Shown one piece after another: positions 53,442-61,161 of a DNA stretch of 64,000 nt (position 1 is its first letter; the number at the start of each line of letters is the position of its first letter). A model generated the notes under the pieces. The model was not told the origin of the DNA, ran no database searches, and was given only the letters and a program-made list of their open reading frames with translations. Origin of the DNA: CAZVWJ01 sp964631325 (GTDB lineage Bacteria; T1Sed10-126); assembly GCA_964631325.1 (NCBI GenBank), contig CAZVWJ010000007.1, positions 1-64,000 of the forward strand, given 5' to 3'. Made by a program: the position numbers and the translations under genes.

Positions 53442-53621
53442 CCTTAAAACCTCCTGTGAAAATCAATAAAACAACGCAAAAAATTAAATTCAAGTTCTGG
53501 GAATAACGCAAAGGCGCAAAGACGCAAAGAAATTCAAGAACTATAATGGACATCAAGATTATATCAACAGATTGTGGTTGCCGGACATCGATCCGGACGT
53601 TTAGAAATTCAAGACCTCTGG

Positions 53622-53644
53622 ATTCCGGGGTCAAGCCCCGGAAT
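53622..53644. repeat. Dispersed hairpin repeat, ATTCCGGGG type
   Basis: Arms ATTCCGGGG/CCCCGGAAT with loop TCAAG. A second family member with arms ATTCCGGGA/TCCCGGAAT is at 54913-54936, and a decayed one lies at about 53661-53692. Confidence 0.75.
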
Positions 53645-53738
53645 GACTCTGATGATGTATGGATTCCAAAGTTAAAGCCCGGAATAACGTTTTATTGTTA
53701 TTAAAAAGAGTTAACTCAAAAACAAAAAACTGTAAACC

Positions 53739-53865
53739 GATGAGCTCGCGGATGAACGCTGATTAAAGCGGATTAAAATGAATTAAATCTGCGTTAATCT
53801 GCGAACTAATCGAACTAATTGCGAACTAATGGTAACGCAAAGGCGCAAAGACGCAAAGGAATTCA
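53739..53865. repeat. Partial composite cassette (tail and CGCAAAG block)
   Basis: It carries the GCTCGCGGATGAACGC, GATTAAAATGAATTAAATC and TGCGTTAATCTGCGAACTAA parts of the 26-32 kb cassettes plus AACGCAAAGGCGCAAAGACG, but no octamer array. It shows that the cassette parts move independently of the toxin-antitoxin island. Confidence 0.7.
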
Positions 53866-53869
53866 AAAC

Positions 53870-54832
53870 CTACTGGGTTTTTAGCTGGCGTTTGAAATAG
53901 GGTATAGATTTTTTCAGACCGGAGGCCAAGGGTACTTCCGGCTGCCAGTCCAGCACTTTTTTTGCCCGGGAAATGTCCGGCTGACGGACCTGGGGGTCAT
54001 CCTCGGGCAGTGTTTTATTGACTATTCCCGAATCAGAGCCGGTGACCTCGAGCACGGTTTGGGCAAACTCCGCGATAGTAAGTTCGTCCGGGTTACCAAT
54101 ATTAACCGGCTCCACACACTCACTTTTCAACAAATTGACAATTCCCTCGATCAAATCGGTAATATAGCAGAAAGAACGGGTCTGACTGCCGTCACCGTAA
54201 ACCGTCAGCGGCTCCCCCTGGAGAGCCTGGCAGACAAAATTGGGCACAACTCGGCCGTCATCAATCCGCATCCCCGGACCGTAAGTATTAAAAATCCGGG
54301 CAATCCGGGTATCCAGGCCATGATCACGGTGATAAGCCATGGCAAGAGCCTCGGCGAATCGTTTTGATTCGTCGTAGACACCGCGGACCCCGATCGGATT
54401 AACGTGGCCCCAGTATTCCTCGGGCTGGGGATGAACATCCGGATCCCCGTAAACCTCACTGGTCGAAGCCAGCAAAAACTTGGCTTCAAATCGCTTGGCC
54501 ACCCCAAGAGTTCGATGGGTCCCGAGAGCCCCAACTTTCAGGGTCTTAATTGGATATTCCAGATAGTCCACCGGACTGGCCAGGCTGGCGAAGTGAATGA
54601 CCACATCCGCGTCAAAATCACTGATCGGACCACTAAAAGAATCCAGGTCTATGTATTCGGTTACGTCCTGCTCAACCAGGTGAAAATTAGATTTCTCAAG
54701 CAAAACCTCAACATTTTTACGCCGTCCCGTAATTAAATTGTCAAAACAGACGACACGGTCTTCCCGCTCGACAAAATACTCGCAGAGATGTTGACCGAGA
54801 AAACCGGCGCCGCCGGTGATTAGAACGTCCAT
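53870..54832 (-). CDS. UDP-glucuronate decarboxylase (UDP-xylose synthase)-like SDR enzyme
   Basis: A 320-residue extended short-chain dehydrogenase. NAD-binding GGAGFLG at 7-13, the STSEVYGD loop with its catalytic Ser/Thr at about 123-124 and the catalytic Y153/K157 (YDESK). The stretch NPIGVRGVYDESKRFAEAL, then FNTYGPGMR and DGRVVPNFVCQAL is diagnostic of the UDP-xylose synthase branch. It would decarboxylate UDP-glucuronate, the product of the UDP-glucose dehydrogenase encoded at 56270-57646, to UDP-xylose. SYGSQTRSF-type specificity (GDGSQTRSFCYITDL) is intact. Confidence 0.85.
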   Translation of the reverse strand: MDVLITGGAGFLGQHLCEYFVEREDRVVCFDNLITGRRKNVEVLLEKSNFHLVEQDVTEYIDLDSFSGPISDFDADVVIHFASLASPVDYLEYPIKTLKVGALGTHRTLGVAKRFEAKFLLASTSEVYGDPDVHPQPEEYWGHVNPIGVRGVYDESKRFAEALAMAYHRDHGLDTRIARIFNTYGPGMRIDDGRVVPNFVCQALQGEPLTVYGDGSQTRSFCYITDLIEGIVNLLKSECVEPVNIGNPDELTIAEFAQTVLEVTGSDSGIVNKTLPEDDPQVRQPDISRAKKVLDWQPEVPLASGLKKSIPYFKRQLKTQ

Positions 54833-54912
54833 TAGCTAAAACCTCAAACGATGAAATCATGTTGCGTGTTCCGGGTTAAAATCAAGTTCAAATAAAATTC
54901 AAAGACTTCTGG

Positions 54913-54936
54913 ATTCCGGGATCGGAGTCCCGGAAT
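54913..54936. repeat. Dispersed hairpin repeat, ATTCCGGGG type
   Basis: Perfect 9-bp arms ATTCCGGGA/TCCCGGAAT with loop TCGGAG, flanked by TTCTGG and GACG as in the copy at 53622-53644. Confidence 0.75.
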
Positions 54937-55083
54937 GACGATCAAACCATGTTCTGGGTTAAATTTAACTTCAAGTTCAAATCAAAAGCAAATTCAGATC
55001 AAAATCGAGCTTAAAACCAAAAAGTAGAGCGTTTAAAAGAAGTATATTTTAGTGGTAAACGCCGGGAAAAACAACAAACTTAC

Positions 55084-55112
55084 TTACTTTTCTTTTGCGA
55101 GAAGAAAAGTAA
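55084..55112. repeat. Hairpin repeat TTACTTTTCTT/AAGAAAAGTAA
   Basis: Perfect 11-bp arms with loop TTGCGAG, followed by GCAAAAGAAATCTG, which recurs decayed about 70 bases later. Another repetitive palindrome type. Confidence 0.6.
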
Positions 55113-55294
55113 GCAAAAGAAATCTGTCGGAATAAAAATCTCTTACATATTTTTTGACAAGAAACGCAAATGAACAAAAGAAATCTGCAGGACAAACTTT
55201 AAATATCTCTTCCCCCTCACCTTATTCGCTTTAAAGTTTCACTCGCAGAGATAAAACATTCGGCACATATTTTTTTGCATAATTCACGAATTGG

Positions 55295-56260
55295 TTATTC
55301 AGATTCGGGTAAATTATGGCGCCAGAAGTTTAACAGGTCGGCCAGGGTTTGTTCCATTTCAATTTGTGGCTGCCAGCCTGTGACTGAGCACAGCCGGCTA
55401 TTATCGCCGACCAGGTATTCGAGATCATTTTCACGAAACCGGGCCGAATCACGTTTCACTTCCACATCCTTCTCACAAAGTGAAAGCAAATGCTCCAACT
55501 GACGGCTTAATTTAAATCCCCGGCCCCGGCAGAGGTTGTAAACCTCCCCCTCTTTCCCTTCCCGGAGCAGGAGGTAATAGGCCCGGACCGCATCCCGAAC
55601 GTCAGTGTAATCGCGAACCACGTCAAGGTTCCCTGTTCTTAAAACGGGTTCGCGGCGGCCGGCTTCAATTTCAGCAAGCTGACGGGCAAAGGAGGAAAAC
55701 ACGTATTCGGCCGGCCGGCGCGGGCCGGTCTGGTTAAACGGCCGCACCCGGATTACCGGGAGATCCTGTCCCCGGTAATACTGATAGCCCATCAGATCCT
55801 GGGTTACCTTAGTCACCGCGTAAGGACTCTGAGGAGCAAAATTTTCTTCCTCCGTTAGCTTATCACGCCCCTCTTTCTGACCGTATTCCGTGCAGGAACC
55901 AACTACGAGAATCCGGGGGACTTCGTTCAAACCACGCAAGCTTTCCAACAGATTCAACTGGCCCAAAACATTCGTTTTGTAAACCAGCTCAGATTCCGTA
56001 TGAGAGGTTCGAATATTACTGAACGCAGCAAGATGAAAAACCAGGTCGGGTTGAACGTCAGTAATAATCTCGGCCAGACGTCCTTTTTGGAGCAAATCTC
56101 CCCGGTATAAATCCAGCTTACTCTTAATCTGTTTTAAATTTTTGGTTCCACCGGCCGGTCGAACAAGACCGGCCACTGTGAGACCTTCTTCAATAACATA
56201 TTCCGCCAGATGGCTGCCGGCGAATCCATTGATCCCGGTAATGAAAACGAATTGGCTCAT
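55295..56260 (-). CDS. GDP-4-dehydro-6-deoxy-D-mannose reductase-like SDR enzyme
   Basis: A 321-residue extended short-chain dehydrogenase. G9-x-x-G12-x-x-G15 in ITGINGFAG, catalytic Y147/K151 in SPYAVTK, and the reductase-branch signature VRPFNQTGPRRPAEYVFSSF, then AEIEAGRREPVLRTGNLDVV and RDYTDVRDAVRAYYLLL. The usual reaction makes GDP-D-rhamnose from GDP-4-keto-6-deoxymannose; a GDP-mannose 4,6-dehydratase, needed upstream, is not in the window. A UDP- or dTDP-sugar epimerase/dehydratase role is the alternative. It lies nine bases after the UDP-glucose dehydrogenase gene and is probably co-transcribed with it. Confidence 0.78.
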   Translation of the reverse strand: MSQFVFITGINGFAGSHLAEYVIEEGLTVAGLVRPAGGTKNLKQIKSKLDLYRGDLLQKGRLAEIITDVQPDLVFHLAAFSNIRTSHTESELVYKTNVLGQLNLLESLRGLNEVPRILVVGSCTEYGQKEGRDKLTEEENFAPQSPYAVTKVTQDLMGYQYYRGQDLPVIRVRPFNQTGPRRPAEYVFSSFARQLAEIEAGRREPVLRTGNLDVVRDYTDVRDAVRAYYLLLREGKEGEVYNLCRGRGFKLSRQLEHLLSLCEKDVEVKRDSARFRENDLEYLVGDNSRLCSVTGWQPQIEMEQTLADLLNFWRHNLPESE

Positions 56261-56269
56261 AAGCCGGAA

Positions 56270-57646
56270 TCAGCTTTCCGGTTCAGAATCGGCCAGCAGA
56301 TAATGGTGGGGTAAAATATCCTCCAGCCGGTCAACCCCACGGCCCACACCGTAATAATCAAAGCCGCTGGAAATAAGCTCCTCCATGGGCAGACAGTTGC
56401 GGCCGTCAAAGATAATCGGATAATTTAACGTTTTTTTAACCTGCGAGTAATCCAGCTCCAGGAACTCGTCCCACTCGGTAAGCAGGACAAGGGCGTCAAC
56501 TCCATTGACAGCTTCCATGGCAGAGTCTTGCCAATTTACTCCGGAAAATTTAGGACGGGCATTCGGCATGGCGACGGGATCGTAGGCGCTGACTTCAACT
56601 CCCTCCCCCTGCAGGGAATGGATAATATCCACCGAGGGGGCCTCGCGCATATCATCGGTTTCCGGTTTAAAAGAAACGCCAAGTACACCAACATGAGCTT
56701 CTGTAGCTTCGAGCGGGAGGTTACTGATAATTTTCCGCGCAAAACGGGAGCGCTGCTGCTGGTTGACAGCCATTACGGCGCTAAGAATCTGAGAGTGATA
56801 GCCACCTTGGCCGGCGATCTGAACGAGAGCCTCGGTATCCTTCGGGAAACAGCTCCCTCCGTAGCCAATTCCGGCTCCGAGAAAATCAGATTTGATTCGA
56901 TGGTCAAGACCCATTCCCCGGGCCACTTCTTCAACGTCGGCTCCAACCAGTTCACAGACATTAGAAATTTCATTGATGAAAGAAATTTTAGTGGCAAGAA
57001 AAGCGTTAGAAGCATATTTAATCATCTCAGCGGTCCGCAGCCCGGTCTTGACAATCGGACAGTCAAGGGGAGTATATAAATCAGCCACCGTCTCCCGGGC
57101 CTGCCCGGATTCAGAACCAACAACCACCCGATCCGGCTCCATAAAATCCCTTACAGCACAACCTTCGCGCAAAAATTCAGGGTTGGAAACAATACTTATC
57201 TCCGGGTTCACCCCGGCCCGTTCATCCAGTTTTCCTTGAATTTTCCGCCTGATTAACTCCCCGGTCCCGACGGGAACCGTGCTCTTGGTAACAACGGCAG
57301 TATCGGACTCAACTGTCTGGCCGATCATCTCTGCTGCACTCATCACGTACTGAACATCACAGGAACCATCTCCCCGTTTGGGAGTTCCCACGGCAATAAT
57401 TATTATATCCTTGTTTTTTAGCTCGTTTTCCCAGTTCGTCGAAAAATCCAACTGACCTTTTTCCTGGAGAGGAACCAGCAAATCGTCCAGCCCCGGCTCA
57501 TAGATTGGAATTTCACCGTCTTTCAAGTTCTCAACGCGTTCCTCGTCAATATCAACACAGGTTACTTCATTATCCAGTTCGGCAAGACAGGTCCCGGCCA
57601 CTAAACCAACATAGCCGCTTCCCATTACTGCTAACTTCTTACTCAT
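56270..57646 (-). CDS. ugd: UDP-glucose 6-dehydrogenase
   Basis: A 458-residue protein. The N-terminal NAD-binding site is MGSGYVGLVAGTCLAE and the acidic ribose-binding residue lies in CVDIDEERV. The middle has EFLREGCAVRDFMEPDRVVV and the family's KYASNAFLATKISFINEI. The catalytic Cys is in GIGYGGSCFPKDTEAL (about residue 260). The C-terminal UDP-binding part includes GVSFKPETDDMREAPS and FDGRNC. It oxidises UDP-glucose to UDP-glucuronate, the substrate of the decarboxylase-like gene further on. AGGAG lies eight bases before ATG 57646. First gene of the nucleotide-sugar run. Confidence 0.93.
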   Translation of the reverse strand: MSKKLAVMGSGYVGLVAGTCLAELDNEVTCVDIDEERVENLKDGEIPIYEPGLDDLLVPLQEKGQLDFSTNWENELKNKDIIIIAVGTPKRGDGSCDVQYVMSAAEMIGQTVESDTAVVTKSTVPVGTGELIRRKIQGKLDERAGVNPEISIVSNPEFLREGCAVRDFMEPDRVVVGSESGQARETVADLYTPLDCPIVKTGLRTAEMIKYASNAFLATKISFINEISNVCELVGADVEEVARGMGLDHRIKSDFLGAGIGYGGSCFPKDTEALVQIAGQGGYHSQILSAVMAVNQQQRSRFARKIISNLPLEATEAHVGVLGVSFKPETDDMREAPSVDIIHSLQGEGVEVSAYDPVAMPNARPKFSGVNWQDSAMEAVNGVDALVLLTEWDEFLELDYSQVKKTLNYPIIFDGRNCLPMEELISSGFDYYGVGRGVDRLEDILPHHYLLADSEPES

Positions 57647-57692
57647 CAACTACACTCCTTTGTAAAAATAATGAATAACTTCAAAATTTCAT

Positions 57693-57724
57693 ACATCTTC
57701 ACATCTTTACAATTGTGAAGATGT
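57693..57724. promoter_or_regulatory. Inverted repeat upstream of ugd
   Basis: Perfect 10-bp arms ACATCTTCAC/GTGAAGATGT separated by 12 bases, 44 bases upstream of the ugd start and just downstream of the TPR gene stop. It could be an operator for the ugd operon or a weak terminator; no T-run favours the first. Confidence 0.35.
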
Positions 57725-57758
57725 TAAAATGGGTTATTCTAATACTTTAAGGCGAGAA

Positions 57759-58787
57759 TTAATCCTGTTTTTTATTTATCCGGTCAATAAATACCTGACT
57801 CCACTTGCTTATCTGGGGGTCATGCTTGAGTTTGGCAGCCTGTTCAAAATACGGGCGGGCCTGCTCGAACTTACCGCTGTCAAAAAATATTTTCCCGAGC
57901 ATAAAATTAACATTGGCGGAGCGGGGATATTTCTCGACCAACTTAAGGAGCCGGGACTTTGCTTCTTTATAATCCCCCTGGTGAAAAAACTTCCGTGCCC
58001 TTTCAAAGGCAGGTGGAGGAGAGGCCATCGGAAAGTTACCAACCGAGCTATACCTGATTGTTTCCCCGGAACCTTCCGGGCCCTGATCAGGAGCTGAAAC
58101 AGAAGATTTTTTAGTCTCTTGATCTGACTGTCTTTTTTGTTTTATTTTACTTTCAGCCCTGGTTCCAGAGGACTTTTTTTCTTCTTGTTCCCCCTGTTCA
58201 ACAGTTAGTTTATCATCCGCGGCCTGCTTTTCTTCTGCCGGTTCGTCAGCAGCTTTTTTTGCAGTTTTTTCGCTTTTTGTATCAGACTGTTCTGTTTTTG
58301 TACTACCAGTCTTAGCCTCCGGCTCTGCCTGCTCCACTGATTTCGATTTTGAAGCAACCTTTTCTGCAGTGTCAGATTCAGGAACAGGCCGGTGAGCACT
58401 TCCCGGTTCTTTTTCAGAAACGGGCTGTGGTCCTGTTTCAGACGCCATCATTTTTTCGGGTTCTGGTTGAACTACCGGCTCGGTATCGGCCTCAGACCCC
58501 GGTTCGGGAAGGGTTTCCCCCGACAGGGCAGGGGCTGGTGCCGGGGCCGAAGAAGGGGCCGAAGTATCCGTCGCATCGGAGGGGGAAGAGTCCACTGGCG
58601 TTGTATCTGAAGCCGGGGAAGGACTTTTCATTGCCACTTTCTGTTTCTCCGGGGCTGCCGACGAGCCCAGGCCTACCATTTTCAGTACCGGCTGAGCCAA
58701 CGGGGCCAGCTTGTCCCAGTGATAATATCCGCCGCCGGCAAGAGCCAGCACCAGTAAAACTATCATTATCAAACTACGCTTGTTCAT
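57759..58787 (-). CDS. Membrane-anchored protein with long low-complexity linker and C-terminal TPR
   Basis: A 342-residue protein. One N-terminal membrane helix (about 5-22, LIMIVLLVLALAGGGYY) is followed by about 220 residues of Pro/Ser/Glu/Lys/Thr-rich, unstructured sequence. A C-terminal TPR region (about 265-335) contains ERARKFFHQGDYKEAKSRLL and FMLGKIFFDSGKFEQARPYF. The topology suggests a periplasmic scaffold tethered through a flexible linker. Its start overlaps the upstream TPR gene by four bases (ATGA), so the two are translationally coupled. No specific function is recognisable. Confidence 0.75.
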   Translation of the reverse strand: MNKRSLIMIVLLVLALAGGGYYHWDKLAPLAQPVLKMVGLGSSAAPEKQKVAMKSPSPASDTTPVDSSPSDATDTSAPSSAPAPAPALSGETLPEPGSEADTEPVVQPEPEKMMASETGPQPVSEKEPGSAHRPVPESDTAEKVASKSKSVEQAEPEAKTGSTKTEQSDTKSEKTAKKAADEPAEEKQAADDKLTVEQGEQEEKKSSGTRAESKIKQKRQSDQETKKSSVSAPDQGPEGSGETIRYSSVGNFPMASPPPAFERARKFFHQGDYKEAKSRLLKLVEKYPRSANVNFMLGKIFFDSGKFEQARPYFEQAAKLKHDPQISKWSQVFIDRINKKQD

Positions 58788-59386
58788 TCTTGAACACCCA
58801 TTATTTCCCAGTTTTCTTGGATTGAACGCATTGCTTCTCTTATTTTATCCTGTTCTGAAGTTTCTGCCAGTGCTTTGTTTAAAAGTTTTAAAGCTTCCTG
58901 AAAATTGGACTCGTAGATTTCGATCTGAGCCAATTCTAACCGGGCTTCCACGTTGGTCGGATCACACTCTATCGCCCATTCTAAAAAGCGACAGGCCGAT
59001 TTGTAACCATCACAATGGTAGGCCGCCGCCCCGAGCAAATGATAATAGCGGCTATTTTCAAGCTCAGCTTCCACCACAGTTAAACCCTCGGAGGCAGCCT
59101 TCTCCCATTCCTCCCGGGCAAGATGTATCTGGCCTTTTATGTAGTGATACTCAGGGTTGTTAGGATTCCTTTTAAGGGCCCGGCGGACATGGTCTATGGC
59201 CCAAAAGTAATTTTCTTCGGCCAGATATACCCGGGCCAGACCGGCGTTACCCTTCTCCACCCAGCCTGGCTCCCGTGTCATATTTAAAATTTTCTGAAAA
59301 CGGGTACGAGCTTGCTCATAGTTCTCCCGCTCAAGCTGGTCACACCCCTTATCATACAACCATTCAATCGCCTTTACGGTCTCCAT
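58784..59386 (-). CDS. Cytoplasmic TPR-repeat protein
   Basis: About 200 residues made almost wholly of tetratricopeptide repeats. YDKGCDQLERENYEQARTRF, GLARVYLAEENYFWAIDHVR, YIKGQIHLAREEWEKAASEG and LELAQIEIYESNFQEALKLL are successive units. No signal peptide or membrane helix. TPR proteins act as scaffolds, so with the membrane-anchored TPR protein encoded by the overlapping next gene it may form part of an assembly complex. ATG 59386 chosen; TTG 59395 is possible. Confidence 0.78.
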   Translation of the reverse strand: METVKAIEWLYDKGCDQLERENYEQARTRFQKILNMTREPGWVEKGNAGLARVYLAEENYFWAIDHVRRALKRNPNNPEYHYIKGQIHLAREEWEKAASEGLTVVEAELENSRYYHLLGAAAYHCDGYKSACRFLEWAIECDPTNVEARLELAQIEIYESNFQEALKLLNKALAETSEQDKIREAMRSIQENWEIMGVQE

Positions 59387-59425
59387 AGCAATCAACTACC
59401 AAAAAAACTGGTAACTACTCACCTA

Positions 59426-59450
59426 TCCTCTCTCCCCTTGTGGGAGAGAG
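59426..59450. repeat. Dispersed hairpin repeat, CCTCTCTCCC type
   Basis: Perfect 10-bp arms CCTCTCTCCC/GGGAGAGAGG with loop CTTGT. It is related to the CCTCTCCC family at 25682 and 59722. Confidence 0.7.
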
Positions 59451-59533
59451 GCAGAGAAAGGGGGACTATCAGTTTCTTGGGCGAAATTGTTGCGTCAAAA
59501 AGCCCTTTAAAACCTTTTTCACCCCCATTTGTA

Positions 59534-59556
59534 TTTTCCCCCATCAAGGGGGAAAA
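59534..59556. repeat. Dispersed hairpin repeat, TTTTCCCCC type
   Basis: Arms TTTTCCCCC/GGGGGAAAA with loop ATCAA. A variant of the TCTTCCCCC family at 25597 and 45158. Confidence 0.7.
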
Positions 59557-59721
59557 GATTAGGTGAGTAGTTACAAAACCTGAAAGGGGTTATATTTATT
59601 TACACACTAATTATCCTACGACAGAAAGCTGATGTAAACCTTTTCAGAGAGGGACCACAATTTCAAAGCAACTCTTCCCCCTTGACGGAGGTAAAAAAGC
59701 GGGTTTCTCCCTCACCTTAGT

Positions 59722-59742
59722 CCTCTCCCACCAGGGGAGAGG
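59722..59742. repeat. Dispersed hairpin repeat, CCTCTCCC type
   Basis: Same stem and loop (ACCA) as 25682-25702, and the same following text TTTTGAGGTTCTG, 34 kb away. Confidence 0.75.
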
Positions 59743-59795
59743 AAATTTATTTTGAGGTTCTGAGAAGGTCTAACTAAAATAGCTCTATAACCAAT

Positions 59796-61013
59796 TCAAT
59801 CAACGTTTTTCAAGGGGGGTGGGGCAATTCTCAAATCTTCCCTGGCCGGTTTATTTTTAATTTTTTGAGGTTCTACGGATATTTTATTTTTGGTGCGAAA
59901 CTCCGGCTGGACAGCCTTTGTATCCGGGGAAAGGGACCTGGTATCAGTAGCTGCAGTCTCAGAAACGGAGGGAGAATTTTTGTCTACTTTTCCCGGCCGG
60001 AGAGCTTCTCTCACTCTTATTTCATCCTTTTCACGCCAGTAAAAATGTTTAGGCTCTGAGTCAGATTTTGCAGATGTATCTGCTTTCACCACTTTATTCT
60101 TATCCATTTTATCAACTTTTGTATCTGATTTTTGTGTTTTTTTAACCTGTCCCGGGGACTTAGCAACAGTCTCGGACCGGTCCTCCTTTCCAGGTAGAGA
60201 TGCCTCAGCCGAACCGGCAGAATCCGAAACAGTTTCAGCCTGTTTTTTAGCACTGGTTTCAGCAGGAGAAGCCGTCGATGTATCGACATTTTTTTTATCA
60301 GCTTTGTCCGTCTTCACGGTTTGATCGGCTTCACTCTTTTTCTTAGCCGGCACTTTTTTTTCAGGTGATGCCTCTTTTTTTGGAGAGACTTTTTTTGGGC
60401 CGGGTTCTTCTTTTTTTAGGGGACCTTCAGTTTCCTTTTTTTTCACCGGGGCCGGCTTCCCCTTTTTATCCGGCGGAGTGGTATCACCGTTCAAACTGAA
60501 GTCAACCGGTTCAAACTTTGAGGGACGACGTCGTCGCTTTTCCATATATTTTCTTTGCAGTTCAAACAACCGCGCCTTTAAATTAAGAGCCCGAGCGGCC
60601 TGATCCACGTTCAACCGTTCTTTATTTTGCCGGAACCAGATTAACCGGCGCCGGTTACGCTGTGGCTCAGAAAGGTTATTCCACCATTCACCAAGAAAAG
60701 CGGGTGTTTCCCGGTCCACGGGAATATATCCCCAGCGATACCGGGCCCCCAATTCTGCCGGAGTAAATTTACGCTGTTGCTCAACAAATCGGATCAATTC
60801 AAGCCGTTTCTCCCCGGAAAGCGAACTAAAAAATTTAGACCTAATTTCATTCTCCCGCCGTACGTTTTCCGGGTTGGGCCGAGCCATGACTGAAACAGGA
60901 AACACACTAAAGAAAATACACAGACTCAACCCCACACCAAGGAAAATATATGAAACCATCCTGATTGGTTTTCGATTTCCGGAACCTGGCAAAAAGAGGT
61001 TTTTGAGCTTCAT
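59796..61013 (-). CDS. Exported Lys-rich low-complexity protein
   Basis: About 405 residues. N-terminal signal sequence or membrane anchor (VSYIFLGVGLSLCIFFSVFP, ending VMA), then a short helical domain of about 110 residues rich in Arg and Trp (LSGEKRLELIRFVEQQRKF, WWNNLSEPQRNRRRLIWFRQ). A long tail (about 170-400) of Lys, Ser, Thr, Pro and Glu follows, with no recognisable domain. ATG 61013 has GGGGAG just upstream; ATG 61031 lacks one. The helical part resembles DUF3106-like proteins that precede such tails, which I note only as a similarity of pattern. Function unknown. Confidence 0.7.
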   Translation of the reverse strand: MKLKNLFLPGSGNRKPIRMVSYIFLGVGLSLCIFFSVFPVSVMARPNPENVRRENEIRSKFFSSLSGEKRLELIRFVEQQRKFTPAELGARYRWGYIPVDRETPAFLGEWWNNLSEPQRNRRRLIWFRQNKERLNVDQAARALNLKARLFELQRKYMEKRRRRPSKFEPVDFSLNGDTTPPDKKGKPAPVKKKETEGPLKKEEPGPKKVSPKKEASPEKKVPAKKKSEADQTVKTDKADKKNVDTSTASPAETSAKKQAETVSDSAGSAEASLPGKEDRSETVAKSPGQVKKTQKSDTKVDKMDKNKVVKADTSAKSDSEPKHFYWREKDEIRVREALRPGKVDKNSPSVSETAATDTRSLSPDTKAVQPEFRTKNKISVEPQKIKNKPAREDLRIAPPPLKNVD

Positions 61014-61161
61014 TTTACTCCCCTGTTTCATTGGCTATTGGGATGCGTCTACTCTAAAAAGATCTTTAAACTGGCTTTTAAATTCCAGAGGGCCTTTAAA
61101 ATTCGTTTTCACTCCCATCTAACTCTTCACCCATCAGGGGGGAAGAGTTTTTAGAGAGGAC

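Larger units (their letters stand above)
53442..53869. other. Repeat-filled intergenic region between cysC and the UDP-xylose synthase-like gene
   Basis: No gene. It contains CGCAAAGGCGCAAAGACGC blocks (about 53508-53530 and 53832-53860), an ATTCCGGGG hairpin (53622-53644) with a degenerate second copy just after, and the cassette tail GCTCGCGGATGAACGCTGAT then TCTGCGTTAATCTGCGAAC (about 53743-53830). Confidence 0.7.
54833..55294. other. Intergenic region with two dispersed hairpin families, no gene
   Basis: It contains an ATTCCGGGA hairpin (54913-54936) and a TTACTTTTCTT hairpin (55084-55112), the latter followed by a decayed second copy near 55160-55190. I see no gene and no clear promoter. 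Confidence 0.6.
59396..59795. other. Intergenic region with three dispersed hairpin repeats, no gene
   Basis: Hairpins at 59426-59450, 59534-59556 and 59722-59742 occupy most of the region, separated by AT-rich text with partial copies (AACTCTTCCCCCTTGACGGA at about 59670). I see no gene or clear promoter for the TPR pair. Confidence 0.6.

Noticed and set aside
57729..58097. Plus-strand frame of 122 codons
   Set aside because: Antisense to the TPR region of the membrane-anchored protein; the TPR reading is clearly real.
59534..59556. Rho-independent terminator for the exported Lys-rich gene
   Set aside because: The stem is a member of a dispersed repeat family and lacks a T-run on the correct side.
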